In this document: one piece after another, positions 43,990 to 53,717 of the stretch
Position numbering within the stretch: position 1 is the stretch's first letter
How the letters are laid out: each line of letters opens with the position of its first letter
Assembly (NCBI RefSeq): GCF_009647605.1
Contig: NZ_WJIF01000001.1
Location: forward strand, 169,655 to 233,654
Reading direction: 5' to 3'
From: Agromyces agglutinans
GTDB taxonomy: Bacteria > Actinomycetota > Actinomycetes > Actinomycetales > Microbacteriaceae
Length of the DNA stretch: 64,000 bases
Translations under genes and position numbers: made by a program
Notes under the pieces: model-generated
Database searches by the model: none
Told to the model about the DNA's origin: nothing
What the model saw: the letters and a program-made list of their open reading frames with translations, nothing else

Positions 43990-45309
43990 TCAGAAGAGTC
44001 CGAACACCGCGCCGGCGATGAGCGTGGCGACGACGCCGAGGGTGAGCACGCCGGCCGTGATGGCGAGCACGAGCGGAGTGTTCATGCCCTCCTTCTTCGG
44101 CGGGGTCATCATGGTGCGGGCCGGCGCCTGCGTGCTGATGGCGCGCGTGGCCGAGACGGGCGCGACACCGGTGCCCGCCGTGTCCTCGACCTGGTCGAAG
44201 AGCCGGTCGACGTCGCTCGAGTCGATCTGGCTCGGATGGATGCCGGTCGCACCGTAGCTGCGCGGGAGGTCGATCGAGCCCGTCACGATGATCTCGCTGG
44301 ACGCACCGTTCGGCTGGCCGATGGGCCCCTGGTTGGGCAGGGTCGGCAGGATCAGCGCGTTCGTCGTGGTGGGCACGCCGTGGGCGGCGCCCCCGCCTCG
44401 CGAGAGGATCTGGTCGTAGGGCTCGGGGCGTTCCTCAGGCAGGTCGAGCTGGCTCGTCCAGTGGCCGACCGGCTTCGGAGCGGCGACGGGCTGATCGGCC
44501 CGCGCGGCTTCGGTCGCCGGGTGCGGGGCAGGCGCACGCACGGGCGCGGGCGGAAGCGACGCTCCGGGCACCGCCGGGCGGATGGGCTGGGGCTGGGGCT
44601 GGCCGGGGGCCTGCTGCGGCGTGCGCTGCGGGCCGGGCTGCTGAGATCCCGGCATCGGTGCGCCGGGCATCGGCGCGGCTGGAAGCGGCGATCCCTGTGC
44701 CGTGGCCGGTCGCGGCCCCGGAGCGGTCGGGTGCCCCGGTGAGCCGCCCTGCCCGGTGCCGCCGAAGACCGCGTCGACACCGTCTTCGTCGTCGTCGATC
44801 GCGTCGGCGCCGAGGCCGTGCGAATCGATGAGGGCGCGGAGTTCGCGCCGCGTCAGCGTGCGCTCGGGGGTCTTGCCGGTCTTGGGCGCCGGGTTCGGCT
44901 CGGCGGCGGCCTGGCGCGACGTCGGCTGCGGCGTGTCGCGCGGCACGAACGGCGAGGCGCCCTGCTGAGGAGCGGGAACCCCCTGTTGCGGCGCTGGTGC
45001 GGCGATCGGACCGCCGAACGGCGAACCCTGTGCGCCGGCTGCGCCGCCGGCCGACATCGGCGAGTACGCGGGCGCAGGCGCGGCGGCGGGCGTCGGAGCA
45101 GCGGAGGGCCGAGCGGGCGCGGCTGCCGGTGCCGCGAACGCGGGCGGCTGCGGGGCCGGCGCGACCGGGAAGCTCGGCGCAGGCGCGGGAGCCGGCGCGG
45201 GCTGGGCCTGCTGGGCGGGAGGGGTCGCCGAATCGGTCTGCAGCTCCTGCAGACGCTCGCGCTCTCGCATCTCGCGACGCGTGAGCGGCGGTTCCTGCGA
45301 CGACGTCAT
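43990..45309 (-). CDS. Pro/Ala-rich protein with C-terminal membrane anchor, between nadD and rsfS
   Basis: Protein of 439 aa of unknown function. It opens with a charged helix ([19 protein letters not shown]), then about 300 residues of low-complexity Ala/Pro/Gln sequence broken by a second copy-like helix [15 protein letters not shown] near residue 160 and a '[11 protein letters not shown]' acidic patch. After about residue 275 is a more ordered segment, [19 protein letters not shown] and [20 protein letters not shown], that may be a short recognition motif region. The last 30 residues are one membrane helix ([20 protein letters not shown]). The long N-terminus would be cytoplasmic. ATG 45309 overlaps the nadD stop by 4 bp. 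It may be a scaffold; no name is justified. Confidence 0.8.
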   Translation of the reverse strand: MTSSQEPPLTRREMRERERLQELQTDSATPPAQQAQPAPAPAPAPSFPVAPAPQPPAFAAPAAAPARPSAAPTPAAAPAPAYSPMSAGGAAGAQGSPFGGPIAAPAPQQGVPAPQQGASPFVPRDTPQPTSRQAAAEPNPAPKTGKTPERTLTRRELRALIDSHGLGADAIDDDEDGVDAVFGGTGQGGSPGHPTAPGPRPATAQGSPLPAAPMPGAPMPGSQQPGPQRTPQQAPGQPQPQPIRPAVPGASLPPAPVRAPAPHPATEAARADQPVAAPKPVGHWTSQLDLPEERPEPYDQILSRGGGAAHGVPTTTNALILPTLPNQGPIGQPNGASSEIIVTGSIDLPRSYGATGIHPSQIDSSDVDRLFDQVEDTAGTGVAPVSATRAISTQAPARTMMTPPKKEGMNTPLVLAITAGVLTLGVVATLIAGAVFGLF

Positions 45310-45905
45310 TCGACACTCCGGTAGAGATGGTGCTTGGAGATGTACTGGACGACCCCATCGGGCACCAAGTACCACACCGGGAAACCCCGGCGCACCCTGC
45401 TCCGGCAATCGGTCGACGAGATCGCAAGCGCCGGAACTTCAAGCAAGCTTACGTGCTGCTCCGGCAAACCTGAAACGTTGAGCACATGTCCCGGTCGACT
45501 CACAGCCACGAAGTGCGCGAGCTCCCAGAGCTCCTCGACGTCGCGCCAGGAGAGGATCTGGGCGACCGCGTCGGCACCCGTGATGAAGAACAGGTCGGCA
45601 TCGGGCCGCTGCCCGCGGATGTCGTTCAGCGTGTCGATCGTGTAGGTCGGCTTCGACCGGTCGATGTCGACGCGGCTGACCGTGAAACGGGGGTTCGACG
45701 CCGTCGCGATCACCGTCATGAGGTACCGGTGCTCGGCCGGCGTCACCACCTCCTTGTAGGAGGGGCGCCCCGTGGGCACGAACATCACCTCGTCGAGGTC
45801 GAACGACTGCGCGACCTCGCTCGCCGCCACGAGGTGGCCGTGGTGGATGGGATCGAACGTCCCGCCCATCACCCCGACCCGTGGCCGGCGAACTGCGCCC
45901 GTCAT
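45306..45905 (-). CDS. nadD: Nicotinate-nucleotide adenylyltransferase
   Basis: Converts nicotinate mononucleotide plus ATP to deamido-NAD in NAD synthesis; 199 aa, cytoplasmic. The nucleotidyltransferase signature [19 protein letters not shown] is at residues 14-32, and the C-terminal [13 protein letters not shown] carries the ISSTxIR-like motif with Cys-Arg in the usual place. ATG at 45905. The stop overlaps the start of the Pro/Ala-rich membrane protein (ATGA), and 16 bp separate it from the small membrane gene upstream. It belongs to the leftward proB-proA-nadD-rsfS run. Confidence 0.97.
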   Translation of the reverse strand: MTGAVRRPRVGVMGGTFDPIHHGHLVAASEVAQSFDLDEVMFVPTGRPSYKEVVTPAEHRYLMTVIATASNPRFTVSRVDIDRSKPTYTIDTLNDIRGQRPDADLFFITGADAVAQILSWRDVEELWELAHFVAVSRPGHVLNVSGLPEQHVSLLEVPALAISSTDCRSRVRRGFPVWYLVPDGVVQYISKHHLYRSVE

Positions 45906-45921
45906 CGAACGAACTGCCGGC

Positions 45922-46128
45922 TCAGTGGCCCGCGTGCTCTTCCTCGCCGTGGCGCGCGGCGTACGCCTCGGACTTGAAGCGGTGCCGGTTGGCGACGTCG
46001 CGGTAGGACGCCGTGACGAACCCGAGCGCGATGAAGATGACCAGCGCCACGACGCCGTACAGCACGGGCTCCATCGGCAGTTCGCGTGCGTGCACCGTCT
46101 CGGTGAGGACTACGGTCGCCAGGCTCAT
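45922..46128 (-). CDS. Small membrane protein upstream of nadD
   Basis: Protein of 68 aa with one membrane helix (residues about 20-42, [20 protein letters not shown]) and a basic-then-acidic, His-ended tail ([20 protein letters not shown]). Similar short proteins lie in front of nadD in related Microbacteriaceae as far as the operon layout suggests; function unknown. ATG at 46128 with AAAGGAA. It is 16 bp before nadD and 66 bp after proA, in the same direction. Confidence 0.78.
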   Translation of the reverse strand: MSLATVVLTETVHARELPMEPVLYGVVALVIFIALGFVTASYRDVANRHRFKSEAYAARHGEEEHAGH

Positions 46129-46194
46129 TGAGCGGTTCCTTTCGTTCTCGCACCGGTATGGGGCTCGCGGCGCGCATCGGCCAGTCTAGCGAGG

Positions 46195-47463
46195 TCAGGC
46201 GCGCACGTGACCCGCGCCGCGCACGATCCACTTGGTGCTGGTCAGCTCGGGCAGCCCCATCGGCCCGCGCGCGTGCAGCTTCTGGGTGGAGATGCCGACC
46301 TCGGCGCCGAACCCGAACTCGGCGCCGTCGGTGAACCGGGTCGACGCGTTCACGATGACCGCGGCCGCGTCGACCTCGTTCAGGAAGCGCTCGGCGTTGC
46401 CGAGGTCGTTGGTGACGATCGACTCGGTGTGCCGGGTCGAGTACCGGCGGATGTGCGCCAGCGCGTCGTCGATCGAGTCGACGACCGCGACCGAGAGGTC
46501 GAGGCTCATGTGCTCCGTCGCCCAGTCTTCGTCGGTTACGGGCAGCGCCGTGGGTCGAAGTGCGCGCACCCGGTCGTCGCCGTGCACCGTCACGCCGGAT
46601 GCCTCGAGCCGGTCGAGCACGGGAGGCAGCAGCCGATCGGCGGCGGCGCGGTGCACCAGCAGGGTCTCGAGCGCGTTGCAGACGCTCGGGCGCTGCACCT
46701 TGGCGTTGTGCACGAGGTCGACCGCCCAGTCCTCGCGCGCGCTCTCGTCGAGGAACATGTGCACGACGCCGGCCCCGGTCTCGATGACGGGCACCTTCGC
46801 CTCGTCGACCACGGCGCGGATGAGTCCCGCGCTGCCGCGCGGAATGAGCACGTCGACGTAGTCGCGCGCCTGCATGAGGTGCCGGGCACCGGCCCTGCCG
46901 TAGTCGTCGACGGTCTGCACCGCGTCGGCGGGGAGCCCGGCCGCCTCGAACGCGTCGCGCAGCACGGCGATGAGCACCTCGTTGGTGCGCTCGGCGGCGG
47001 TGCCGCCGCGCAGCACGACGGCGTTGCCGCTCTTGAGGGCGAGCGACGCGATGTCGATGGTGACGTTCGGGCGTGCCTCGTAGATCGCGCCCACGACCCC
47101 CAACGGCACGCGCACCTGGTCGATGCGCACTCCGCTCGGCAGCGACCGGCCCGAGACCGTCTCGCCGACCGGGTCGTCGAGGCCGACCACGTCGATCACG
47201 GCGTCGGCGAGGGCGCCGATGCGGCGTTCGTCGAGGGCGAGGCGGTCGAGCAGCCCGTCGCTGAGGCCGGCCTCGCGGCCGGCGGCGAGGTCGGCGGCGT
47301 TCGCGGCTTCGATGTCGGCGGCGCGCTCGCGCAGCAGCCGCGAGACGTGCCCGAGCGCGGCATCCTTCTGCGCGGTCGTCGCCGTGGCGAGCCGGTAGGA
47401 GGCCTCCTTCGCCGCGGCGAGCCGGGCATCGAGGACATCGGGGTCGAGGTCGGGGTGCGCCAT
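46195..47463 (-). CDS. proA: Glutamate-5-semialdehyde dehydrogenase
   Basis: NADPH-dependent reduction of gamma-glutamyl phosphate to glutamate semialdehyde, second step of proline synthesis; 422 aa. The aldehyde dehydrogenase fold shows VPLGVVGAIYEARPNVTIDI, LKSGNAVVLRGG and the catalytic Cys in RPSVCNALETLLVH. The C-terminal TRFTDGAEFGFGAEVGISTQ and LHARGPMGLPELTS are typical. ATG at 47463, 9 bp after the proB stop, so proB and proA form a coupled pair. Confidence 0.97.
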   Translation of the reverse strand: MAHPDLDPDVLDARLAAAKEASYRLATATTAQKDAALGHVSRLLRERAADIEAANAADLAAGREAGLSDGLLDRLALDERRIGALADAVIDVVGLDDPVGETVSGRSLPSGVRIDQVRVPLGVVGAIYEARPNVTIDIASLALKSGNAVVLRGGTAAERTNEVLIAVLRDAFEAAGLPADAVQTVDDYGRAGARHLMQARDYVDVLIPRGSAGLIRAVVDEAKVPVIETGAGVVHMFLDESAREDWAVDLVHNAKVQRPSVCNALETLLVHRAAADRLLPPVLDRLEASGVTVHGDDRVRALRPTALPVTDEDWATEHMSLDLSVAVVDSIDDALAHIRRYSTRHTESIVTNDLGNAERFLNEVDAAAVIVNASTRFTDGAEFGFGAEVGISTQKLHARGPMGLPELTSTKWIVRGAGHVRA

Positions 47464-47472
47464 GGCACCAGC

Positions 47473-48294
47473 TTAGGAGAGCGCCCTCGCCTCGCCGGCC
47501 GTGTGACGGCGGGCGGCGGGCTCGAACCACGTGCCGAGCTGCTCGCGCCCCTCGAGCGCGTCGGCGACGAGGGCCGTGGCGGTGATGAGCACGGCCGTGC
47601 CGGATGCCGCGGCGATGCGGGCGGCCGAGACCTTGGTCTCCGCTCCCCCGGTGCCGACCCCGGCGCGACCGACCGAGCCGATCTCGACGCCCGCGAGCGC
47701 GTCGCCGAACGCCACGTTCGCAATGCGCTCGGCGCCCGGCAGGTGCGGGGGCTTCGTGTAGAGGGCGTCGACGTCGGAGAGGAGCACGAGCAGGTCGGCG
47801 CCGATCAGCTCGGCCACGAGTGCCGCGAGCCGGTCGTTGTCGCCGAACCGGATCTCGTGCGTCGCGACCGTGTCGTTCTCGTTCACGATCGGGAGGATGC
47901 GAAGGCCGAGCAGGCGCTCCATGGCGCGCTGCGCGTTCTGCCGGGGCGTCTGGTTCTCGAGGTCGCCCGCGGTCAGCAGGACCTGCCCGGCGAGGATGCC
48001 GTGCCGGTCGAGGCTCGTCTGGTACCTCCACATGAGCACGTTCTGGCCGACCGCCGCCGCAGCCTGCTGCGTCGCGAGATCGGTCGGCCGGCCCTCGAGG
48101 TCGAGGAACGGGATCGCGGTCGCGATCGCCCCGGAGGAGACGAGCACGACCTCGGTGCCGCGGGCGTGGGCTGCGGCGAGGGCGTCGACCAGTGGGTCGA
48201 TCTGCCCGGCGTTGTCGCCGCTGACCGACGAGGAGCCGACCTTGACCACGATGCGGTTCGCGGTGAGGATGTCTGCCGGCCTGCGCGGGGTCAC
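47473..48294 (-). CDS. proB: Glutamate 5-kinase, short form without PUA domain
   Basis: Phosphorylates glutamate to start proline synthesis; feedback-regulated by proline in known forms. Length is 273 aa, about 95 residues shorter than the usual 367, and it ends soon after the amino acid kinase core; the C-terminal PUA domain is absent. The kinase motifs are present: [50 protein letters not shown] and the Gly-rich [19 protein letters not shown]. The GTG at 48294 overlaps the obgE stop (GTGA). It precedes proA. Short ProB forms are known in several bacteria. Confidence 0.93.
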   Translation of the reverse strand: MTPRRPADILTANRIVVKVGSSSVSGDNAGQIDPLVDALAAAHARGTEVVLVSSGAIATAIPFLDLEGRPTDLATQQAAAAVGQNVLMWRYQTSLDRHGILAGQVLLTAGDLENQTPRQNAQRAMERLLGLRILPIVNENDTVATHEIRFGDNDRLAALVAELIGADLLVLLSDVDALYTKPPHLPGAERIANVAFGDALAGVEIGSVGRAGVGTGGAETKVSAARIAAASGTAVLITATALVADALEGREQLGTWFEPAARRHTAGEARALS

Positions 48295-49817
48295 TTCCCG
48301 GTCTCCTCCTGATCGGTCTCGTCGTCGGCCCAGATTCCGGCCTCGCGCTCGCGCTGGAGCTCGGCGCGCGCCTCGGCCTTGGCGTCCATGCGCTCGTGGT
48401 AGTCGACCTTGCGCTCGGCACGCGTCGCGCGACGGTTCTCGTCGAGCCGCGCGTCGGTGCCGCGCGGAGCGGTCATGAGTTCGGCGGTCGAGGTGAGGGT
48501 CGGCTCCCAGTCGAACACGACGCCCGACCCCGCGCCGATGACGACGGTGGACCCGGCCACCGCGCCGGCCCGCACGAGCTGGTCCTCGACGCCGAGGCGG
48601 GCGAGCCGGTCGGCGAGGTACCCGACGGCCTCGTCGTTGGTGAAGTCCGTCTGCGCGACCCAGCGCTCGGGCTTCGCGCCGAGCACGCGGTACAGCGTTC
48701 CGTAGCTGCCGCCCTCGGCACGCACGACGAAGCCCTGGTCGTTGACGGCCTTGGGCCGCATGACGATGCGCGGGGCGGCGGGAGCCGCGGCCTGCTCGAG
48801 CCGGGCCCGGTCGACGAGCTCGCCGAGCGCGAAGCCCAGCTGGCGAAGGCCCTCGTGCGACACCGTGGAGATCTCGAACACGCGGTACCCGCGCGACTCG
48901 AGTTCGGGTCGCACGAAGTCTGCGAGCTCGCGCGCCTCGGGAACGTCGATCTTGTTGAGCGCCACGAGCTGCGGTCGCTCGAGCAGCGGGACCTGGCCCT
49001 CGGGCACCGGGTAGGCCGCCAGCTCGCCGAGGATGACCTCGAGGTCGCTGATCGGGTCGCGTCCCGGTTCGAGCGTGGCGCAGTCGAGCACGTGCAGCAA
49101 CGCCGAGCACCGCTCGACGTGGCGGAGGAACTCGAGGCCGAGGCCCTTGCCCTCGCTCGCGCCCTCGATGAGGCCGGGAACGTCGGCGACCGTGAACCGG
49201 TGGTCGCCGGCCTCGACGACGCCGAGGTTCGGGTGCAGGGTCGTGAACGGATAGTCGGCGATCTTGGGCCGTGCCGCCGACATCGCGGCGATGAGGCTCG
49301 ACTTGCCGGCCGACGGGAACCCGACGAGGGCCACGTCGGCGATCGTCTTCAGCTCGAGCGTGACCTCGCCCTCGAACCCGGGCGTACCGAGCAGCGCGAA
49401 GCCGGGCGCCTTGCGCTTGGTCGACGCGAGCGCCGCGTTGCCGAGCCCGCCCTGGCCGCCGGGCGCGACGATGAAGCGCATGCCGGGTTCGGTCAGGTCG
49501 GCGAGTTCAACGCCGGTTTCGTCTTTGACGACCGTGCCGACCGGCACGGGCAGCTCGACGTCCTCACCCATCGCTCCCGACCGGTTGTCGCCCATGCCGG
49601 GCTGGCCGTTCGGCGACGTGCGGTGCGGGCGCCCGTGGTACGCGAGCAGGGTGGTGACCTGCGGGTCGGCGACCAGCACGATGTCACCGCCGTCGCCGCC
49701 GTTGCCGCCGTCGGGGCCGGCGAGCGGCTTGAACTTCTCACGCCGCACGGACACGCAGCCATTGCCTCCGTGTCCGGCCTTGACGAACAAGCGGACTTCA
49801 TCCACGAAGCTGACCAT
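48291..49817 (-). CDS. obgE: GTPase ObgE/CgtA
   Basis: Large essential GTPase associated with the 50S subunit and stress responses; 508 aa. The Gly-rich Obg fold covers about residues 2-158 ([37 protein letters not shown]). The G domain follows with G1 [15 protein letters not shown]3 [16 protein letters not shown] and NKIDVPEA. The OCT domain is at about residues 340-420, and the C-terminal tail of about 70 residues is charged. I start at the ATG at 49817, which has GGAGGG upstream; a longer ORF begins at 49862 without a ribosome-binding site. Operon with rpmA upstream (89-bp gap containing a hairpin) and proB overlapping. Confidence 0.95.
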   Translation of the reverse strand: MVSFVDEVRLFVKAGHGGNGCVSVRREKFKPLAGPDGGNGGDGGDIVLVADPQVTTLLAYHGRPHRTSPNGQPGMGDNRSGAMGEDVELPVPVGTVVKDETGVELADLTEPGMRFIVAPGGQGGLGNAALASTKRKAPGFALLGTPGFEGEVTLELKTIADVALVGFPSAGKSSLIAAMSAARPKIADYPFTTLHPNLGVVEAGDHRFTVADVPGLIEGASEGKGLGLEFLRHVERCSALLHVLDCATLEPGRDPISDLEVILGELAAYPVPEGQVPLLERPQLVALNKIDVPEARELADFVRPELESRGYRVFEISTVSHEGLRQLGFALGELVDRARLEQAAAPAAPRIVMRPKAVNDQGFVVRAEGGSYGTLYRVLGAKPERWVAQTDFTNDEAVGYLADRLARLGVEDQLVRAGAVAGSTVVIGAGSGVVFDWEPTLTSTAELMTAPRGTDARLDENRRATRAERKVDYHERMDAKAEARAELQREREAGIWADDETDQEETGK

Positions 49818-49861
49818 GCCGTTGCCCTCCCCTCTGCACTGCTCGAATTGTCTGGAAAACA

Positions 49862-49891
49862 CGTGAGGGCGAGCCGAAGCCCGCCCTCACG
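49862..49891 (-). terminator. Intercistronic hairpin between rpmA and obgE
   Basis: CGTGAGGGC / GCCCTCACG pair around a 12-nt loop, just after the rpmA stop in transcription order. No T-tract follows, so it is more likely an attenuator or mRNA-stability element setting lower obgE expression. Confidence 0.5.
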
Positions 49892-49906
49892 CGATCGATC
49901 GATCGG

Positions 49907-50164
49907 CTATTCGCCGGCCGCCACGATGTTGACGACCTTGCGGCCGCCCTTGGCGCCGAACTGGACGGAGCCGGCCTCGAGCGCGAACAGCGTGTCGTCG
50001 CCACCGCGACCGACACCCGCGCCGGGGTGGAAGTGGGTGCCGCGCTGGCGGACGATGATCTCGCCGGCCTTGACGACCTGGCCGCCGAAGCGCTTCACGC
50101 CGAGGCGCTGCGCGTTCGAGTCACGACCGTTGCGAGTGGAGCTCGCTCCCTTTTTGTGTGCCAT
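49907..50164 (-). CDS. rpmA: 50S ribosomal protein L27
   Basis: L27, 85 aa, near the peptidyl transferase centre. [20 protein letters not shown] and [20 protein letters not shown] are diagnostic. The N-terminus begins MAHKKG directly, so no Firmicute-type cleaved extension. ATG at 50164. It follows rplU by 25 bp in the same direction; the rplU-rpmA-obgE order is conserved across bacteria. Confidence 0.98.
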   Translation of the reverse strand: MAHKKGASSTRNGRDSNAQRLGVKRFGGQVVKAGEIIVRQRGTHFHPGAGVGRGGDDTLFALEAGSVQFGAKGGRKVVNIVAAGE

Positions 50165-50189
50165 GTCAGTCTCTCCTTGCCGAGGCGCG

Positions 50190-50498
50190 TTACTTGATGC
50201 CGGTGACCTTGACGCGCGTGAGCTCCTGACGGTGGCCCTGGCGCTTCTTGTAGCCCGACTTGTTCTTGAACTTCTGGATCACGATCTTCGGGCCACGGAG
50301 GTCGTTCAGAACCTCAGCCGTGACCGTGACCTTCGCGAGCGACTTGGCGTCGGAGGTGATCTTGTCGCCGTCGACGAGGAGGACGGGGACCAGCTGGACC
50401 GTTCCGTCCTTGTCGGCCTTGATGCGATCCATCGTCACGATGGTGCCGACCTCGACCTTCTCCTGCCGACCGCCGGCGCGCACTACTGCGTAAACCAC
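50190..50498 (-). CDS. rplU: 50S ribosomal protein L21
   Basis: L21, 102 aa, binds 23S rRNA. The sequence begins [18 protein letters not shown] and ends in the basic [20 protein letters not shown]. The GTG at 50498 has no good Shine-Dalgarno site. First gene of the leftward ribosomal/Obg/proline operon. The 140 nt upstream contain paired GGAGCC/GGCTCC sequences. Confidence 0.97.
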   Translation of the reverse strand: MVYAVVRAGGRQEKVEVGTIVTMDRIKADKDGTVQLVPVLLVDGDKITSDAKSLAKVTVTAEVLNDLRGPKIVIQKFKNKSGYKKRQGHRQELTRVKVTGIK

Positions 50499-50640
50499 TA
50501 CTCGTACCTATCTCTGGGGAGCCGGGGCTCCGTCTGTCTGATGGGGATGTCACTGCGCGAGACCCCAGCGGGAAGGAGGGTCGTCTGCCAGAAAACTGTG
50601 CGTGCGCGCCGGGATAAGCGGCGGCACCAACGGTCGAGTT
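50499..50640 (-). promoter_or_regulatory. rplU leader region, possible ribosomal-protein leader
   Basis: The minus-strand leader shows a GGAGCC-CC-GGCTCC hairpin about 23 nt upstream of the start and no good Shine-Dalgarno sequence. L21 leaders are known to be autoregulatory in some phyla. Identification as such is only a suggestion. Confidence 0.3.
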
Positions 50641-50701
50641 TACCGGATGCGGGGTACCCGGTCAAACGCGGGCCACCGGCGCGTCGCCACGCGGTCGTGC
50701 C

Positions 50702-50707
50702 TAGACT
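50702..50707 (+). promoter_or_regulatory. -10 element for DUF4031 gene
   Basis: TAGACT, 7 bases before the ATG at 50715, a clear leaderless configuration. Confidence 0.5.
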
Positions 50708-50714
50708 CGCGGTC

Positions 50715-50999
50715 ATGACCGTGCTCATCGACCCGCCGCTCTGGCCGAACCACGGCACGGTGTGGGGACACCTCGTGAGCGATGCCTCACTCGACGAGCT
50801 GCACGCCTTCGCACGCCGCGTCGGCCTGCCGTCGCGCTCGTTCGACCTCGACCACTACGACGTCCCGGTCGAACGCTACGAGGAGCTCGTCGCCGCGGGC
50901 GCGACGCCGGTCGGAGCCCGGGAGCTCGTCCGTCGCCTCGCCCGCAGCGGCCTTCGCGTCACGCCGAAGCAGCGACGCGAGCGCTCAGGACTCGGATGA
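50715..50999 (+). CDS. DUF4031-family protein
   Basis: Small soluble protein of 94 aa of the DUF4031 family. The first line, MTVLIDPPLWPNHGTVWGHL, is highly characteristic, followed by LDELHAFARRVGLPSRSFDL and a basic end TPKQRRERSGLG. Function unknown; the Asp/His-rich start DPPLWPNHG could bind metal. ATG at 50715 with an adjacent -10. The 3' end overlaps the 3' end of the rne/rng gene on the other strand by 15 bp. Confidence 0.9.
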   Translation: MTVLIDPPLWPNHGTVWGHLVSDASLDELHAFARRVGLPSRSFDLDHYDVPVERYEELVAAGATPVGARELVRRLARSGLRVTPKQRRERSGLG

Positions 51000-53717
51000 C
51001 CCCGACGCCGGCTCGTCGGACCCTGCGGCCGCGCTGCGCTCGGCGTCGATGCGCAGGATCACGGGGGCACCGCCGGCGGTGCTGACCGCCGCGGTCGAGA
51101 CGCGCCGGCTGCGCGCACGGCCCTCGCCGGGCTGCTTGGGCGCCGGAAGGGCGTCGAGCACCGACCCGAGCAGCGAGTCGGGGTCGACGACCGGCCGCTG
51201 CCGCTCGCGCGGTGCCGGCAGGTCGGGAAGCTCGGGCAGGTCGACCGCCGCCGGCTCGGCACCGGCCGCGCCGGCGACCTCACCGGAACCGCCGCGGTTC
51301 GCCGCGGCCGGCTCGCCGCTCGCGGCGGGCTGCGCCGGCGCGGCGCCGACGGCACCCGCGTCGTCGCCACCCTGATCGGATGCCTCGCGCGCCGTCGTCT
51401 CGAGGACGGTCACGGTCTGGCCCTTCGAGGCCCGACGGCGGCCGCGACGGCCGCTTCGCGGACCCGACTCGGTGGCCGCCGCGGCGGCCGGGGCATCCGT
51501 CGCCGGTGCGCCGCCCGCGTCTGCGGCGGGTGGGTGCGCGATCGTGGACGCCGCGATCTTGGCCAGTGCGTGCTTGACGTCCTCGGTGATCTCGTGGGCG
51601 CCGGGGTGCGGCGTCTTCTCGGGCTGGGCCTGCGGCTCGCGCTGCTGCGGCTGCTGCTGTCCGCCGCGGCCGCGACGACGCTCGGGCTGCTGCTGCGGGC
51701 GGTGGCGCAGGATCGGCTCGTGGTGCACGATGATGCCGCGACCGGCGCAGACCTCGCACGGCTCGCTGAACGACTCGAGGAGGCCCAGGCCGAGCTTCTT
51801 GCGGGTCATCTGGACGAGGCCCAGCGAGGTGACCTCGGCCACCTGGTGCTTCGTGCGGTCGCGCGAGAGGCACTCGACGAGCCGGCGCAGCACGAGGTCG
51901 CGGTTGGACTCGAGCACCATGTCGATGAAGTCCACCACGATGATGCCGCCGATGTCGCGCAGGCGCAGCTGGCGCACGATCTCTTCGGCGGCCTCGAGGT
52001 TGTTCTTCGTGACCGTCTCCTCGAGGTTGCCGCCCGATCCGACGAACTTGCCGGTGTTGACGTCGACCACGGTCATGGCCTCGGTGCGGTCGATGACGAG
52101 GGAGCCGCCCGAGGGAAGCCACACCTTGCGGTCGAGGGCCTTCTCGATCTGCTCCGAGATGCGGAACTCGTCGAACGAGTCGCGCTCGCCGGCGTACGCC
52201 TCGACGCGCTCGAGCAGGTCGGGCGCGACGGCGCGGAGGTAGCGCTCGATCGTCTGGCGCGCCTCGTCGCCCTCGATGATCATCTTCTGGAAGTCCTCGT
52301 TGAAGACGTCGCGGACGATCTTGACCAGCAGGTCGGGCTCGGAGTGCAGCAGCGCCGGAGCCTGCACCTTCTCGAGCTGTGCCGAGATGTCGGCCCACTG
52401 CGCGGTGAGGCGGTTCACGTCGAGGGTGAGCTGCTCGTCGGTGGCGCCCTCGGCGGCGGTGCGCACGATCACGCCGACGTTCTCGGGCAGCACCTCTTTC
52501 AGGATCTTCTTCAGCCGCGCGCGCTCGGTGTCGGGGAGCTTGCGGCTGATGCCGTTCATCGAGCCGTTCGGCACGTACACGAGGTAGCGGCCGGGCAGCG
52601 ACACCTGGCTCGTGAGGCGGGCGCCCTTGTGGCCGACCGGGTCCTTCGTGACCTGCACGAGCACGCGGTCACCGGGCTTCAGCGCGAGCTCGATGCGACG
52701 CGGCTGGTTCTTTTCGCCGTTCTCGGCTGCGGCGTCCCAGTCGACCTCGCCCGAGTACAGCACGGCATTGCGGCCGCGGCCGATGTCGACGAACGCGGCC
52801 TCCATGCTCGGCAACACGTTCTGCACGCGGCCGAGGTACACGTTGCCGATGAGCGACGCGTCCTGGTTGCGGGCGACATAGTGCTCGACGAGCACGCCGT
52901 CCTCGAGCACGCCGATCTGGATGCGGCCGCCCTTCTGTCGCACGATCATCTGGCGGTCGACGGACTCGCGGCGAGCGAGGAACTCGGCCTCCGTGATGAT
53001 CGCGCGCCGTCGGCCGGCGTCGCGGCCGTCGCGACGACGCTGCTTCTTCGCCTCGAGTCGAGTGGACCCCTTCACCTTCTGGGGCTCGGTGATGAGTTCG
53101 GGCTCGCGCGGCTTGCGCACGCGGACGACGGTGTTCGCCGGATCGTCGGACTGGCCGCGGGACTCCTCGCCGCTGCGGCGGCGCGTGCGGCGCCGCACGC
53201 TCGACGCCGACTCCTCGTCGTCATCGCCGGGCGCGTCGCGATCGGGGCGCGCGTCGCGCTCGGGCCGCTCGACGACCTTCAGGACGGGCGGCGCGCGGAA
53301 GATCAGCGAGGTCGTCGTGAGACCGTCGGGGATGGGCTCGAACTCGGGGCGGTCGGGCTCGGTCGCGGCTTCCGCCGCGTCGGCCTCGGCGCCCTCGGCG
53401 CTCGCGGGACGGTCGGCCTCGGTCGCGGCATCCGTCGCCGGGTCGGCCTCGGTCGCCGCACCCGCGCGCGGCTGCGTGGTCGCCTGCGTCGGCGAAGCGG
53501 ATGCTCCGGCCGTCGCGTCATCGGCCGTCGACGCGGCCGCGGGGCTCGCGTCGGTCGGTGCGGGCTCCGGCGGATTCACCGGCTCCGGCGCGTTCGCGGC
53601 GCCTGCCGAGAGGTGCTTGCCGCGGGCGCGACGCCCGCCGAAGAGCCCGCCGCGCCGCTTGGGCGCCTGGCCCCCTTCGCCTGTCTCGTTCTTGTGCTGG
53701 TCGTTGCCTTCCACCAT
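50985..53717 (-). CDS. rne: Ribonuclease E/G family endoribonuclease
   Basis: Central mRNA-decay and rRNA-processing endonuclease of 910 aa. Layout: an acidic/Ala-rich disordered N-terminal extension to about residue 260 (with short GRRRAR-like stretches), an S1 domain (SLIGNVYLGRVQNVLPSMEAA), the catalytic DNase I-like domain with the conserved acidic residue in GGIIVVDFIDM and in TVVDVNTGKFVGSGGNLEET, the zinc link CEVCAGRG in place of CPxC, and a disordered C-terminal tail with Gln/Arg blocks. This inverted arrangement, with the disordered scaffold on both sides of the core, is usual in actinobacteria. I start at ATG 53717 (MVEGNDQHK) with AGGAG about 10 bases upstream; an in-frame ATG at 53807 adds 30 basic residues. 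Confidence 0.92.
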   Translation of the reverse strand: MVEGNDQHKNETGEGGQAPKRRGGLFGGRRARGKHLSAGAANAPEPVNPPEPAPTDASPAAASTADDATAGASASPTQATTQPRAGAATEADPATDAATEADRPASAEGAEADAAEAATEPDRPEFEPIPDGLTTTSLIFRAPPVLKVVERPERDARPDRDAPGDDDEESASSVRRRTRRRSGEESRGQSDDPANTVVRVRKPREPELITEPQKVKGSTRLEAKKQRRRDGRDAGRRRAIITEAEFLARRESVDRQMIVRQKGGRIQIGVLEDGVLVEHYVARNQDASLIGNVYLGRVQNVLPSMEAAFVDIGRGRNAVLYSGEVDWDAAAENGEKNQPRRIELALKPGDRVLVQVTKDPVGHKGARLTSQVSLPGRYLVYVPNGSMNGISRKLPDTERARLKKILKEVLPENVGVIVRTAAEGATDEQLTLDVNRLTAQWADISAQLEKVQAPALLHSEPDLLVKIVRDVFNEDFQKMIIEGDEARQTIERYLRAVAPDLLERVEAYAGERDSFDEFRISEQIEKALDRKVWLPSGGSLVIDRTEAMTVVDVNTGKFVGSGGNLEETVTKNNLEAAEEIVRQLRLRDIGGIIVVDFIDMVLESNRDLVLRRLVECLSRDRTKHQVAEVTSLGLVQMTRKKLGLGLLESFSEPCEVCAGRGIIVHHEPILRHRPQQQPERRRGRGGQQQPQQREPQAQPEKTPHPGAHEITEDVKHALAKIAASTIAHPPAADAGGAPATDAPAAAAATESGPRSGRRGRRRASKGQTVTVLETTAREASDQGGDDAGAVGAAPAQPAASGEPAAANRGGSGEVAGAAGAEPAAVDLPELPDLPAPRERQRPVVDPDSLLGSVLDALPAPKQPGEGRARSRRVSTAAVSTAGGAPVILRIDAERSAAAGSDEPASGSSES

